The notes under the pieces were generated by a model. That model did no database searches. It was not told the DNA's origin and saw only the letters and a program-made list of their open reading frames with translations. From positions 567,501 to 631,500 of the forward strand of contig CM043963.1 of NCBI GenBank assembly GCA_014529385.2: a stretch of 64,000 nt of DNA, written 5' to 3'. Below are positions 33,794 to 44,287 of the stretch, piece by piece (position 1 is the stretch's first letter; the number at the start of each line of letters is the position of its first letter). This DNA is from Adiantum capillus-veneris (Eukaryota > Streptophyta > Polypodiopsida > Polypodiales > Pteridaceae). Made by a program: the position numbers and the translations under genes.

Positions 33794-35816
33794 GGTGGTC
33801 GTTGTAGAGAGAAAATGTTTTACACAATTTTTTGCCCTTAACTAGCCTTCTCTATGCATAGATATGCTATGATAGCCTACTGTTCATGCCAATTTTTTAC
33901 ATAGTGGTGCATATATTTGAAATTTGGTGGCTCTATTGCAAACAATACATAGATTTTTTAGGGTTGAGAGCATCCCTTATGGGTTTGTGGTTTATAAGGT
34001 ATAATTCTTTTCCCATAGGGTACAGGATATGGCAGCATACATGTACTTTGATGTAGAGTAAGTTGTAAAAGGTAACATGTTTTGTCGTTACATATGTACA
34101 CTTTGAGATTGTGGTTTTGAAGAGGATTTTTTTTGAAGGGGGAATATCTTTTCCTTAAGTGCATTGGTTGGTGTGTGCTATAATTCCATGCCACGGTATG
34201 TGCTTCTTAGCTTCCATGGTGATCTTTTGGGTGAATGTATGATTGTAAGTTCTCAAAGGATCACCTGTCTTTAAGTTGTGGTTTTGTCGGAGTCCTTTTG
34301 GTATGGTTTATGGTGCTAAATTTGTGTACTGAGTACTATTGGGAGACTTTGCTGTAGAGATGCTTCTTGTTCTTGTTTTCCCAACAACATATGCATGAAG
34401 CACTCATCCCACACCTTCCATTTTATATCATCCTTGTTGCTGAAAAGAAACTCTTTTTGGAACATAACTTGGAATCGTTGTAAGTTGTTCTGGTTTTAGC
34501 AACATCCACCACTAGTAGGCCTTGCCATCAAGTGCTAAATCATTTCAAGAGAGCAAAATACGTCTAGATTTGCATTGCACGTAGATTATGAACATCGGAC
34601 CACTTGTGCAAAAAAGAATTCACTGCATCTTTGTATCACTCTTTGTCTTCACCTCTATACACTAGGAGCTTTAGGTCCTTCATCTAGGATGAGGTATTCT
34701 CGTTCTCATGCCTTGCCAAAAGAGTTTCGGATGGTGGTGGTCCGCCATAGGCTCCTAGATTGGTCACAACATGATTCTAGAATCGATCCTTTGGCCATCT
34801 ACATCATGAAGTTGTTAACTAACTTCGTGAGCATAGTTCAATTGGCATTGACTAGAAAAGAAGAGTATTAGATTCTTGCATATCGATAAACATGTGGTTT
34901 CATGCAACTCGCACCAATCACACATCCTCCATGTCCTCTTCCATATCAACAAGCGGAGCGGTTCGAAGTCGAATCTATGATTCACCAAAAGTCTTTGATT
35001 TGATAACACCTCCTTGCTAGACCTTCAAAAATATCTATAGATTTTATAGTTTCAGAAGTTTAAACTTCTATATAGTGAAAGCATGTTAATGTGTCACACT
35101 TTTTCATGTCCCGGACAATGCTAACTAGCACATTTTTACATATGCTAACTAGTACAATACCATGAGCTAGATCTCCAAGATCTATGAGGTATGATATATC
35201 GATAGAAAGCTCTTGAAAAGGAATCCAAATGTACAACCTCCAACAAATTTTGATATTATTTGTAAAAGATTTACTGCACGCCCAACTTTTTAAAAGTTGT
35301 GCTAACTTGAAATAGATAACTAGCACAAAAAGCGCGATACGTTAACAAGCTTTCACTAATATGAAATTGAATTCTCATTTTTGGATGACTCTACAAGTCC
35401 GTGTTGTACGTCCTCACAGAAATTTAATACTTGAAAAGACTTTGGAGAGCTTCAAGAACCTTTGCTATCAAAAAACCTTCTTGGAGGGGAAGCCTTAGCA
35501 TCTATTTGTACTAAACCTGTCATAAAATCTAATATCTAACTAACCCAAATGATTTTCTCATATTAAATTGATCACTTAATGTGGGAGAATAAATGGGAAC
35601 AAGTGTTAAGATATAGGTATGTGCTTTTAGATCTATCTCAACACGGGGCCAATGTAAAGGGGCCCAAAAGGGAGATGGTCTATCAAAGAGCAAGGCTAAC
35701 CAATGGAGCATAAGACCTTAGGGTTAGCTTCATTGAAGACCTCCAATAAATGTGTGTAAAATTCCTTTTGACCTTAAGTAAGCTAGGGCTGAGCTTGAGG
35801 TGGGAACCAGGCCCAA

Positions 35817-35975
35817 GCTCGAGGTGCTTGTCATGCTTGAGGTGTTTTTCATGCTTGAGGTGCTTGATTAAGATGCTTGAGGTGCTTGACTGGCTCCATG
35901 CTTGAGGTGCTTGACTTGCTGCATGATTAAAGTACTTGAGGTGCCTTGAGAAGCTTGCCTGAGATGCTTGTGGGA
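35817..35975 (+). repeat. GCTTGAGGTG array in the 5' LTR
   Basis: About seven degenerate copies of GCTTGAGGTGCTTG spaced roughly 20-30 bp apart, repeated at 42980-43138 in the 3' LTR. Position in the upstream part of the LTR would fit an enhancer-like repeat (inference). Confidence 0.75.
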
Positions 35976-36183
35976 ACCCCCCCTAGGTCAAGTGCTTTGT
36001 CATGCTTGGTGAGTAAGGTGCTTGATCACCTAAAAGTCAAAAGCATTCCTACAAGAGGGGGGGCGAGCCCTTTTCCTAGGGCCTAGAGAGAGAACACCCA
36101 CTCACACACACAAGGGAAGCCCATCTTGAAGAGGCAGCAAGGACACATGTCAGGCCCCTACCCATGTTACCTTCATGTGTTGC

Positions 36184-36208
36184 TTGAAGCCTATTGGCTA
36201 GGCTTCAA
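36184..36208 (+). other. Perfect 10-bp-arm hairpin in the 5' LTR
   Basis: Arms TTGAAGCCTA and TAGGCTTCAA with a 5-nt TTGGC loop; same in the 3' LTR at 43347-43371. The corresponding place in the old LTR holds the 62-bp hairpin repeats (18143). Confidence 0.7.
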
Positions 36209-37125
36209 AGGGGTCCAATGATAAATTACATGAATTATCTAATTGTTTTAGCATTTATCAAGTCCTCTCTCTCAAAGGGGAAAGGGGGACACTTGTCCCA
36301 AAGCTACCCATGTTGCTTGTAATGGCTCCTGCTTGTGATTGGATAGGCCTGGAGGGGTCCAATGAGCTTCAGGCATGAGCTACAAGGGGGGGTCGACCCA
36401 AGCAAGCTAGGGGGGTGCCTAGGGGGTATACTCACCCACACACACTCACAAGCACTCTCATTGTGTGATATGCAAAGTGCAAGAGCTCCCTCTCCAAGCA
36501 AGTAGAGGTTGAGAGCCTACACCAACACTCTTGGCTATGGAGTGCAAATCCAACCAAGAGCCATGCTTCAATGCTTAAGCTTTCCATCTCCTTCTTCTTC
36601 ATTACTATGCTATTATGTATGCTAGCAACAAGAGTATGATAAGTGAGGAACTAATTCTTTCTCCTACGAAATGTTTCTTCTTCCTCTTCCCTACCCTCAT
36701 TCCCTGCTAGCTCTCTCCACCTTCGAAGGTGTTTGAGGTCTTGGGACTGAGGCTTGGGATAGTTAAAGCTTTCTTCAAGTTTATGTTATGTTTGTGGTGC
36801 ATGAAGCCTTCCATCTTCATGGCATCACCTAGGTCACAAGGAACACAAAGACTGTATTGTAACAAGTCTCTCTTTATGGGAGAAATCATAATACAAATGC
36901 CTATTGGAGGGGGGACCGGCTCCACATAAATCCGGTCCTCAATTGTTGTCATGTTCTCTAAACTCTCTCTCTTGCAAAAGTATTGTCTATGCCAAGTTAA
37001 CTAATTGCTATGATTATGTTGCTATCTTCAATTATGTCTACCCGCTATGATCACAAAATCATTTCTTGAAAGTACTCTCATTAAATTCCTCTATTCTCAA
37101 ATTGAATAGGCAAATTCCATTACAT

Positions 37126-37138
37126 TGGTATCAGAGCC
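37126..37138 (+). other. Primer-binding site (tRNA-iMet type) of the chromovirus
   Basis: TGGTATCAGAGCC lies one base after the 5' LTR end. Confidence 0.95.
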
Positions 37139-37539
37139 TTTGGTTTCTCTTTTCTTGGTTAAGAAGAGAGGTCCTTAAGTAGCCTATAAATGGTTGATGT
37201 TGTTAATTATAATAGAGTAAGTGGAACTGGGATCTAATACCGGTTTTGTTAAGCCCACTATGTGGGGGATGGTGCACACCTCGGGAGCTTTGGACTTAAT
37301 AATGGAGTCTTTTTAGACTTGCCTACGGCTTTACCATTATTGAGCCATAAGAAGTCCGAAAGGAGCTAGCCCTTGGCAACTCTGCTATGTTAGACCTACT
37401 CCTCTACTCTCTATAATTAACCACTTTGAGCCGTGGGTGTAGATACTTAAGAGCCGATTTTCAAAGGCTAAGAGGAGTGGCAACTAAGATTTTGAATTGC
37501 CAAAGCATACGCTAAGTACATACATAAAATTTTGTTAAC
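37139..37539 (+). other. 5' untranslated leader of the chromovirus
   Basis: 401 bp between primer site and gag ATG, with no ORF of note. Confidence 0.75.
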
Positions 37540-39210
37540 ATGGCTGACAATAATCAAGAGAGTAGAATGAACATTGATAGCTTTGATTTTGCACATGAAG
37601 GTGCTAATGATGATGCTCCCATGTTTGTGAATTATCTTGTGACTAGGTTGCAACAAGCTATGGGCAACCCTACCTTGCAAGCCGAAGTTACTCAACAACT
37701 TCGTGCCTATGGAATTTCCCTTCCTCTCCAAGAGGAGAGAGAGCTTAGGAGGCCTCTTGAAGAGACCCCCAAAAGAAGACTCTCTCCCATTCGAGAGGAG
37801 GAATCCAAAGAGAAAGAAAGCAATGAAAGTCTAAGTCCTTCTGAAGATGTGGCTCCACGAAGAAGGCGGTCTAGACGATCGCCTACTCCTCCCAAGAGGA
37901 AAAGAGCAACCCATAGTCCTTCTCCTCATCACTCTCAAAGGCAAGAGAGGAAACAAAGGAAGAAAATGGCTAGGAAGAGGTCACCCTCTTCTCCTTCTTC
38001 TTCACCTTCCTTCTCTTCCGATGAAAGTTATGGCTATTCTCCTAGAGAATACAAGAGGGGAGGGCATCGCAAATCATTTCCTGCATGGCAAAGGTCACAA
38101 AAGCTAAAGAAGTTCAAGGAGGGAGGAAAGAGTATCTCTTTTCTCACCTACGATGGCACCTTTGGTGCTACCGACAAAGTGTTGGCCTTCATCCAGCAAT
38201 TTGATGCGGCCTTTGGGGACGAGGGCTTCACAGAGTCCTCCAAGCTACGCCATGTAGCTATGCACTTCCAAAAATCAGCTCGTCAATGGTGGGCTAGCCT
38301 TCGTGGCAATGGAGAAGCCCCAAAGACATGGAAAACTCTACGAGTTTCCATCATGAAGCAATTTCTTCCAAGCGATACTAAAGATAAAGTTCTTACCGAA
38401 TGGGGCGGCTTGAAGCTCCTCTCTCATGAGTCTATCAACAAGTATGTAGATAAGTTTTGGGATTTACATCTCAAAGCTACTGTCTTTCAAAAGATAGACT
38501 TTGTCGAGCAAAGACAACAATTCTGTGCGGGATTACCTGAAGAGATGGCCGAATATATCAACTCTCAACGGCCCAGTACTATTACCGAAGTAATCCACCA
38601 CACCATGGTTGCTTCACGCATCAATTTCCATCAAGGGGCTAGGCGTAATGTCAAGCCCATGGAAAACAAAGATAAAAATGATTCAAAGGGGAAATCCAAT
38701 GCTCAAAATAATTCCCAAGGCACTTCCAACAACAACAACAACAATCGGTCCAAGGAGAAGGGAGTTTACAAAGGTAAAAACAAACTCTCTCCTAAAGATC
38801 TTGAAGCTTTTCGCAAGGACCATAAGTGTTTCAAGTGTGGGGAGCAAGGACATGGCTATCATTCTTGCCCCAAGAAGAATACTCGCAATGAGACTCCTAG
38901 GGCTTCCACCATCGAAGCTCCAAAAGAGGATACTCATTGCAAAGGATCATCACTCTCCTATGCTTGGGAAAAGGTAAGAGAGCATGATGCCTTCATCTTG
39001 TTTGACCCTGGCTCTACTCTCAACTTCATATCAATAGAGTTGGCCACCAAGTTGGGCATTCAAGCTTTTGAGATGGGAGATATAGTAACAGCTGATGCAG
39101 CTTTCAAGGGACAACAAGCCTCCGTTACTCCCTTGATTGGGAAGTTGAGGCTTCATGTCCAAAGCTATGTCGACAAAGAAGACTTCTTCATCTCTCCCCT
39201 CCAACATTAG
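37540..39210 (+). CDS. Gag and protease N-terminal part of the chromovirus polyprotein
   Basis: 556 codons from ATG 37540 (GACAATAATC context after the leader) to TAG 39208. Order: acidic N-terminus; a strongly basic Arg/Ser-rich stretch at about residues 95-175 (RRRRSRRSPTPPKRKR); gag core at about 200-330 (FIQQFDAAFGDEG, ARQWWASLRG); zinc knuckle C-X2-C-X4-H-X4-C at 430-443 (CFKCGEQGHGYHSC); aspartic protease start at 488 (FDPGSTLNFIS). Gag packages the RNA; the protease cuts the polyprotein. The TAG falls inside the protease, and the same frame stays open on the far side (start of next ORF 39244), so this was one gag-pol ORF. Whether the stop is a lesion or is read through cannot be seen. 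Confidence 0.92.
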   Translation: MADNNQESRMNIDSFDFAHEGANDDAPMFVNYLVTRLQQAMGNPTLQAEVTQQLRAYGISLPLQEERELRRPLEETPKRRLSPIREEESKEKESNESLSPSEDVAPRRRRSRRSPTPPKRKRATHSPSPHHSQRQERKQRKKMARKRSPSSPSSSPSFSSDESYGYSPREYKRGGHRKSFPAWQRSQKLKKFKEGGKSISFLTYDGTFGATDKVLAFIQQFDAAFGDEGFTESSKLRHVAMHFQKSARQWWASLRGNGEAPKTWKTLRVSIMKQFLPSDTKDKVLTEWGGLKLLSHESINKYVDKFWDLHLKATVFQKIDFVEQRQQFCAGLPEEMAEYINSQRPSTITEVIHHTMVASRINFHQGARRNVKPMENKDKNDSKGKSNAQNNSQGTSNNNNNNRSKEKGVYKGKNKLSPKDLEAFRKDHKCFKCGEQGHGYHSCPKKNTRNETPRASTIEAPKEDTHCKGSSLSYAWEKVREHDAFILFDPGSTLNFISIELATKLGIQAFEMGDIVTADAAFKGQQASVTPLIGKLRLHVQSYVDKEDFFISPLQH

Positions 39211-42200
39211 GATGTTATCCTAGGGGCACCATGGTTTGATCGCATGGCTACCAACATGAAGTTCCCTGAAAGGAGAATTTACTTCACCTACAGGGGAAAG
39301 AACATGTATATAGATGCTAGTGAGCGTGGTCGCACTATTCCACTTGTAAATCCTCTTTCTTTTGATAAATCAATGAAGAGCTCAGTTTCTGCGTACATGA
39401 TTTATGTCAAAGAGTCTCTAAAAGCTAATAATGTTTCATCAAATGAAAATGATAGGAATCAAGAAGAGTTAGACTTGTCTACTTTTCTAAAAGGATTCCA
39501 AGATGTGTTCATTGATGATATCCCTATGGACCTACCTCCAAAACGAGGGGATGATGACCATCGTATTGAGCTCCTTCCAGGAAGCTCACCGCCTAACAAA
39601 CCTCCTTATCGAGTCTCACAAGCTCAACAAGAGGAGATCATGAGGCAAGTACAAGAGCTGGTAGACAAAGGGATGGTGAGGCCTAGTTCCTCTCCCTTTT
39701 GTTCTCCAGTCCTTTTAGTGCAAAAGAAAGATGGTACATACCGTATGTGTGTGGACTATCGAGCACTAAACCATATCACTATCAAAAACAGATTTCCCGT
39801 ACCTCGGGTAGAAGATCTGTTTGATAAGCTACAAGGCTATACCTACTTCAGTAGGATTGACCTTAAGAGTGGCTATCATCAAATAAGGATAGTGGATGAG
39901 GATATCTTAAAGACCGCGTTTCGCACAACATTTGGTCTTTATGAATATCTAGTCATGCCTTTTGGCTTGACTAATGCACCAGCTACGTTCAATCGTTTGA
40001 TGGAGAAAATTTTTAGACCATATCGAAAATTCACTGGAGTGTTCTTCAATGATATCATCATCTACTCCAAGTCTTTGGAGGAACATAAGCAACATCTCCA
40101 AGTGATTTTTCAAGCCTTGAGGGAGAACAAACTTTTTCTCAACCAAAAGAAAAGTGAATTCTTCCTTCAAGAGATTCAATATCTAGGCCATATTATCTCT
40201 CACGATGGTATTCGTATGGATCCATCAAAGTTAGAGGTAATAAAATCATGGCCTAACCCAAGGAATCTACATGAGCTAAGAAGCTTTATTGGTATGTGTG
40301 CATACTATAGACGCTTCATAGCAAAATTCTCTCAAGCAGCAGGACCACTACACGACTTAACCAAGAAGAACGTTAAGTTTGTATGGACTACTAAGGAGCA
40401 AAATGCTTTTGAAAAACTCAAAGAGAAGCTTACTTCCCAACCAGTCCTCGTGCTTCCGGATCTCTCAAAGCCATTTGAGGTCCAATGTGATGCTTGTGGT
40501 GATTGCCTTGGAGCGGTTTTGCTTCAAGAAGGGCATGCCATAGCATATGAGAGCCAAAGGCTCAATGGTGATGAACGAGTCTTGGGCATTTATGAGAAAG
40601 AGCTTTTAGCTGTTCTACATGCCCTAGACACATGGAAGCACTACCTATTGGGGACTCCATTTATCCTACGAACCGACCACCAAAGTCTCAAGTATTTCAT
40701 GACGCAAACCAAGCTTTCCGACAAACAAATGAGGTGGGCAAATTTTCTTTCGCAATTTAATTTCCATATTGCTCACATAGCTGGTAAGCACAATCAAGTT
40801 GCCGATGCACTTTCACGACGACCAAAAGTTAATGCGGTGTCTATAGCTACTCACAATGATCTATCCTCTATGATAGATGAGTATGCTACTGGCCCTGACT
40901 TTAGAGACATAATGTCAGCCCTTGCTTTGGGGAAGAAAGAGGAACCATTCACCTTTCAGGATGGTTATCTTCTCCACGGCAATAGGCTATGTGTTACACA
41001 TTCCCTTCGTGAGAAGGTTATGTATGAATCCCATGCTCCTCCATATGCAGGGCATAGAGGTATTCAACCTACTCTCCGAGGAGTAGAGACGTATTTCTAT
41101 TGGCCTACCATGAAAGTGGACATACAAGAGTATGTTTCAAAATGTGTAGTATGCCAAAAGACCAAGTATGATAGAGGGAAGCAACCTGGATTACTCCAGC
41201 CATTGCCTATTCCAAATTCACCATGGGAGAGTATATCCATGGATTTCATCTTTGGATTACCCAAGTCTATCCATGGGAATACAGGAATATGGACAATAGT
41301 CGACAGGTTTAGCAAGCAAGCACATTTTATTCCTGTCAAAAAGACTATTAAGGCACATCAAATGGCAACTCTCTTCATATCTCAGATTTTCAAACACCAT
41401 GGATTACCCACATCCATCGTGTCAGATAGAGATCCTAGAATGATCAGTAATTTCTGGAAAGGTCTCTTTGAAAATCTAGGAACAAGATTGAATTTCTCTT
41501 CGGCCTATCACCCACAAACGGATGGCCAAAGTGAGATAGCCAATCTTACGATACTCGATCTACTCAAGACTTATGTTACCGAAGTAGATCAACGCTCACA
41601 ATGGGAAAAGTATTTACCGCTAGTAGAGTATGCCTACAATAATACTGTACATACTTCTACGGGCAAAGCACCTTTCGAGATCATAGAAGGAAGACCTAAA
41701 AGTCCCTTGCTACTGAAAATACATGGGAAGATCTTCGCCGCCGATGAGTATAGCCGTGACCTACAAGAATCTTTTCAAAAGATTAGGGAGGCTATAGCCA
41801 TCTCTCAACAAAGGCAAAAAGCTGCTGCTGATAAGCACAAAAGAGTCTTAATGTTCAAAGAAAATGATTGGGTCTTACTCAAGTTTCCTAAGGCTCGATT
41901 AAGGCAAACGACGGGCAAAAATCCTATGGGCCATCAAAAGTATTATGCTAAACTAGCAAAAAGATACTATGGTCCTTTCCAAATCTTGAAGCCTATCAAT
42001 GAGACGTCTTATCAACTCAAGTTGCCACACCATTGGCTTATACACAATGCCTTTCATGTAAGCTTACTTAAGCCCTACAAAGGAGAGCCACCAATTGAAC
42101 CAATTATTGAAGACCCTCCTGAAGTTGAAGACCAAGAAGAGGTGCTACAACCCGAAGCTATCCTTCGGCATGAAGACAAGGTACTACGACATGGTAAGAT

Positions 42201-42321
42201 TATCCGACGGTATCTTATTAAGTTCAAAAATTATCCTTTTGAAGATGCTAAATGGATGCAAGGAGTACAACTTAAGGATAGTATGAACCTTGTCAATGCT
42301 TACAATGCTACATTAGAGTAA
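39211..42321 (+). CDS. Chromovirus pol: protease end, RT, RNase H, integrase, chromodomain-like tail
   Basis: Open from 39211 to TAA 42319; first ATG at 39244 gives 1,025 residues. Numbered from there: RT about 138-310 with YLVMPFGLTNAPATF, but the catalytic pair reads FFND (Asn269), not the usual FFDD. RNase H about 410-535 has CDAC (Asp416), ELLAVLHAL, TDHQSL and VADALSRR. Integrase has an HHCC finger (His597 to CVVCQ) and the triad Asp667, Asp728, Glu764, with exactly 35 residues between the last two. GPF motif near 910. From about 970 a chromodomain-like fold appears (RYLIKFKNYP, DAKWMQ), weak in the expected aromatic residues. RT activity is probably lost through Asn269. Same frame as the gag ORF. 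Confidence 0.93.
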   Translation, partial: DVILGAPWFDRMATNMKFPERRIYFTYRGKNMYIDASERGRTIPLVNPLSFDKSMKSSVSAYMIYVKESLKANNVSSNENDRNQEELDLSTFLKGFQDVFIDDIPMDLPPKRGDDDHRIELLPGSSPPNKPPYRVSQAQQEEIMRQVQELVDKGMVRPSSSPFCSPVLLVQKKDGTYRMCVDYRALNHITIKNRFPVPRVEDLFDKLQGYTYFSRIDLKSGYHQIRIVDEDILKTAFRTTFGLYEYLVMPFGLTNAPATFNRLMEKIFRPYRKFTGVFFNDIIIYSKSLEEHKQHLQVIFQALRENKLFLNQKKSEFFLQEIQYLGHIISHDGIRMDPSKLEVIKSWPNPRNLHELRSFIGMCAYYRRFIAKFSQAAGPLHDLTKKNVKFVWTTKEQNAFEKLKEKLTSQPVLVLPDLSKPFEVQCDACGDCLGAVLLQEGHAIAYESQRLNGDERVLGIYEKELLAVLHALDTWKHYLLGTPFILRTDHQSLKYFMTQTKLSDKQMRWANFLSQFNFHIAHIAGKHNQVADALSRRPKVNAVSIATHNDLSSMIDEYATGPDFRDIMSALALGKKEEPFTFQDGYLLHGNRLCVTHSLREKVMYESHAPPYAGHRGIQPTLRGVETYFYWPTMKVDIQEYVSKCVVCQKTKYDRGKQPGLLQPLPIPNSPWESISMDFIFGLPKSIHGNTGIWTIVDRFSKQAHFIPVKKTIKAHQMATLFISQIFKHHGLPTSIVSDRDPRMISNFWKGLFENLGTRLNFSSAYHPQTDGQSEIANLTILDLLKTYVTEVDQRSQWEKYLPLVEYAYNNTVHTSTGKAPFEIIEGRPKSPLLLKIHGKIFAADEYSRDLQESFQKIREAIAISQQRQKAAADKHKRVLMFKENDWVLLKFPKARLRQTTGKNPMGHQKYYAKLAKRYYGPFQILKPINETSYQLKLPHHWLIHNAFHVSLLKPYKGEPPIEPIIEDPPEVEDQEEVLQPEAILRHEDKVLRHGKIIRRYLIKFKNYPFEDAKWMQGVQLKDSMNLVNAYNATLE

Positions 42322-42662
42322 GCAAATGTACAAATTTCTTTTAAATAACTCATGTTTTTGTCTTATATGACTAGTCCTCTTTTTAATTGTGCACAAATTT
42401 AACTAGTATACATGCTTAGAATCATGTTTGTGATGACGATGTCTCTCAAACACCAAGTAGAATTTGTCACTCTACTTTGGGAGAATGAAATGGACTAAAG
42501 AGCAGACATGCTTGCGGCAGCTATGTCTCCCAAGCACCAAATGGATTAGTCATCCATCTTGGAAAGATGTCGTAGGGTAAAAAGGGATCCTTTACCCGCT
42601 AAGTACGATTGACTAATGACTAAGACTTTATCTCTTCTACCTCATAGTCGAGGACGACTATG
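42322..42662 (+). other. 3' untranslated region of the chromovirus
   Basis: About 340 bp without ORF. It includes the CTCATAGTCGAGGACGAC block that is joined to mid-integrase in the deleted copies at 10925, 13320 and 17780. Confidence 0.75.
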
Positions 42663-42680
42663 ATTTCAAGAGAGAGGTAA
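42663..42680 (+). other. Polypurine tract of the chromovirus
   Basis: A purine-rich stretch (AAGAGAGAGGTAA) abuts the 3' LTR start at 42681. Old copies read AAGGGAGGGGTAA here. Confidence 0.7.
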
Positions 42681-44287
42681 TGTCATAAAATCTAATATCT
42701 AACTAACCCAAATGATTTTCTCATATTAAATTGATCACTTAATGTGGGAGAATAAACGGGAACAAGTGTTAAGATATAGGTATGTGCTTTTAGATCTATC
42801 TCAACACGGGGCCAATGTAAAGGGGCCCAAAAGGGAGATGGTCTATCAAAGAGCAAGGCTAACCAATGGAGCATAAGACCTTAGGGTTAGCTTCATTGAA
42901 GACCTCCAATAAATGTGTGTAAAAGTCCTTTTGACCTTAAGTAAGCTAGGGCTGAGCTTGAGGTGGGAACCCGGCCCAAGCTCGAGGTGCTTGTCATGCT
43001 TGAGGTGTTTTTCATGCTTGAGGTGCTTGATTAAGATGCTTGAGGTGCTTGACTGGCTCCATGCTTGAGGTGCTTGACTTGCTGCATGATTAAAGTACTT
43101 GAGGTGCCTTGAGAAGCTTGCCTGAGATGCTTGTGGGAACCCCCCCTAGTTCAAGTGCTTTGTCATGCTTGGTGAGTAAGGTGCTTGATCACCTAAAAGT
43201 CAAAAGCATTCCTACAAGAGGGGGGGCGAGCCCTTTTCCTAGGGCCTAGAGAGAGAACACCCACTCACACACACAAGGGAAGCCCATCTTGAAGAGGCAG
43301 CAAGGACACATGTCAGGCCCCTACCCATGTTATCTTCATGTGTTGCTTGAAGCCTATTGGCTAGGCTTCAAAGGGGTCCAATGATAAATTACATGAATTA
43401 TCTAATTGTTTTAGCATTTATCAAGTCCTCTCTCTCAAAGGGGAAAGGGGGACACTTGTCCCAAGGCTACCCATGTTGCTTGTAATGGCTCCTGCTTGTG
43501 ATTGGCTAGGCCTGGAGGGGTCCAATGAGCTTCAGGCATGAGCTACAAGGGGGGGTCGACCCAAGCAAGCTAGGGGGGTGCCTAGGGGGTATACTCACCC
43601 ACACACACTCACAAGCACTCTCATTGTGTGATATGCAAAGTGCAAGAGCTCCCTCTCCAAGCAAGTAGAGGTTGAGAGCCTACACCAACACTCTTGGCTA
43701 TGGAGTGCAAATCCAACCAAGAGCCATGCTTCAATGCTTAATCTTTCCATCTCCTTCTTCTTCATTACTATGCTATTATGTATGCTAGCAACAAGAGTAT
43801 GATAAGTGAGGAACTAATTCTTTCTCCTACGAAATGTTTCTTCTTCCTCTTCCCTACCCTCATTCCCTGCTAGCTCTCTCCACCTTCGAAGGTGTTTGAG
43901 GTCTTGGGACTGAGGCTTGGGATAGTTAAAGCTTTCTTCAAGTTTATGTTATGTTTGTGGTGCATGAAGCCTTCCATCTTCATGGCATCACCTAGGTCAC
44001 AAGGAACACAAAGACTGTATTGTAACAAGTCTCTCTTTATGGGAGAAATCATAATACAAATGCCTATTGGAGGGGGGACCGGCTCCACATAAATCCGGTC
44101 CTCAATTTTTGTCATGTTCTCTAAACTCTCTCTCTTGCAAAAGTATTGTCTATGCCAAGTTAACTAATTGCTATGATTATGTTGCTATCTTCAATTATGT
44201 CTACCCGCTATGCTCACAAAATCATTTCTTGAAAGTACTCTCATTAAATTCCGCTATTCTCAAATTGTATAGGCAAATTCCATTACA
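42681..44287 (+). repeat. 3' LTR of the chromovirus
   Basis: 1,607 bp, TGTCATAAAAT to TCCATTACA, followed by the AAACC target repeat. Differs from the 5' LTR at about 12 sites, with no length change. Confidence 0.96.

Larger units (their letters stand above)
35518..37124 (+). repeat. 5' LTR of the chromovirus
   Basis: TGTCATAAAAT to TCCATTACA, 1,607 bp. It contains a degenerate GCTTGAGGTG array (35817-35975) and a hairpin with 10-bp arms TTGAAGCCTA and TAGGCTTCAA at 36184-36208. No clear TATA box was found. Confidence 0.96.
35518..44287 (+). mobile_element. Nearly intact Ty3/gypsy chromovirus, 8,770 bp
   Basis: AAACC target repeats flank it at 35513-35517 and 44288-44292. Both LTRs are exactly 1,607 bp and differ at about 12 positions by my reading (~0.75%), so the insertion is recent. 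The order is LTR, tRNA-iMet primer site, gag with zinc knuckle, protease, RT, RNase H, integrase, chromodomain-like tail, polypurine tract, LTR. One stop codon (39208) and one RT active-site change (codon 40048) are the only obvious coding defects. Older, broken relatives lie at 3697-19134. Confidence 0.96.

Noticed and set aside
36707-36952. ORF repeated with one residue change at 43870-44115
   Set aside because: It is repeated because it lies in the two LTRs of the young chromovirus; no protein evidence.
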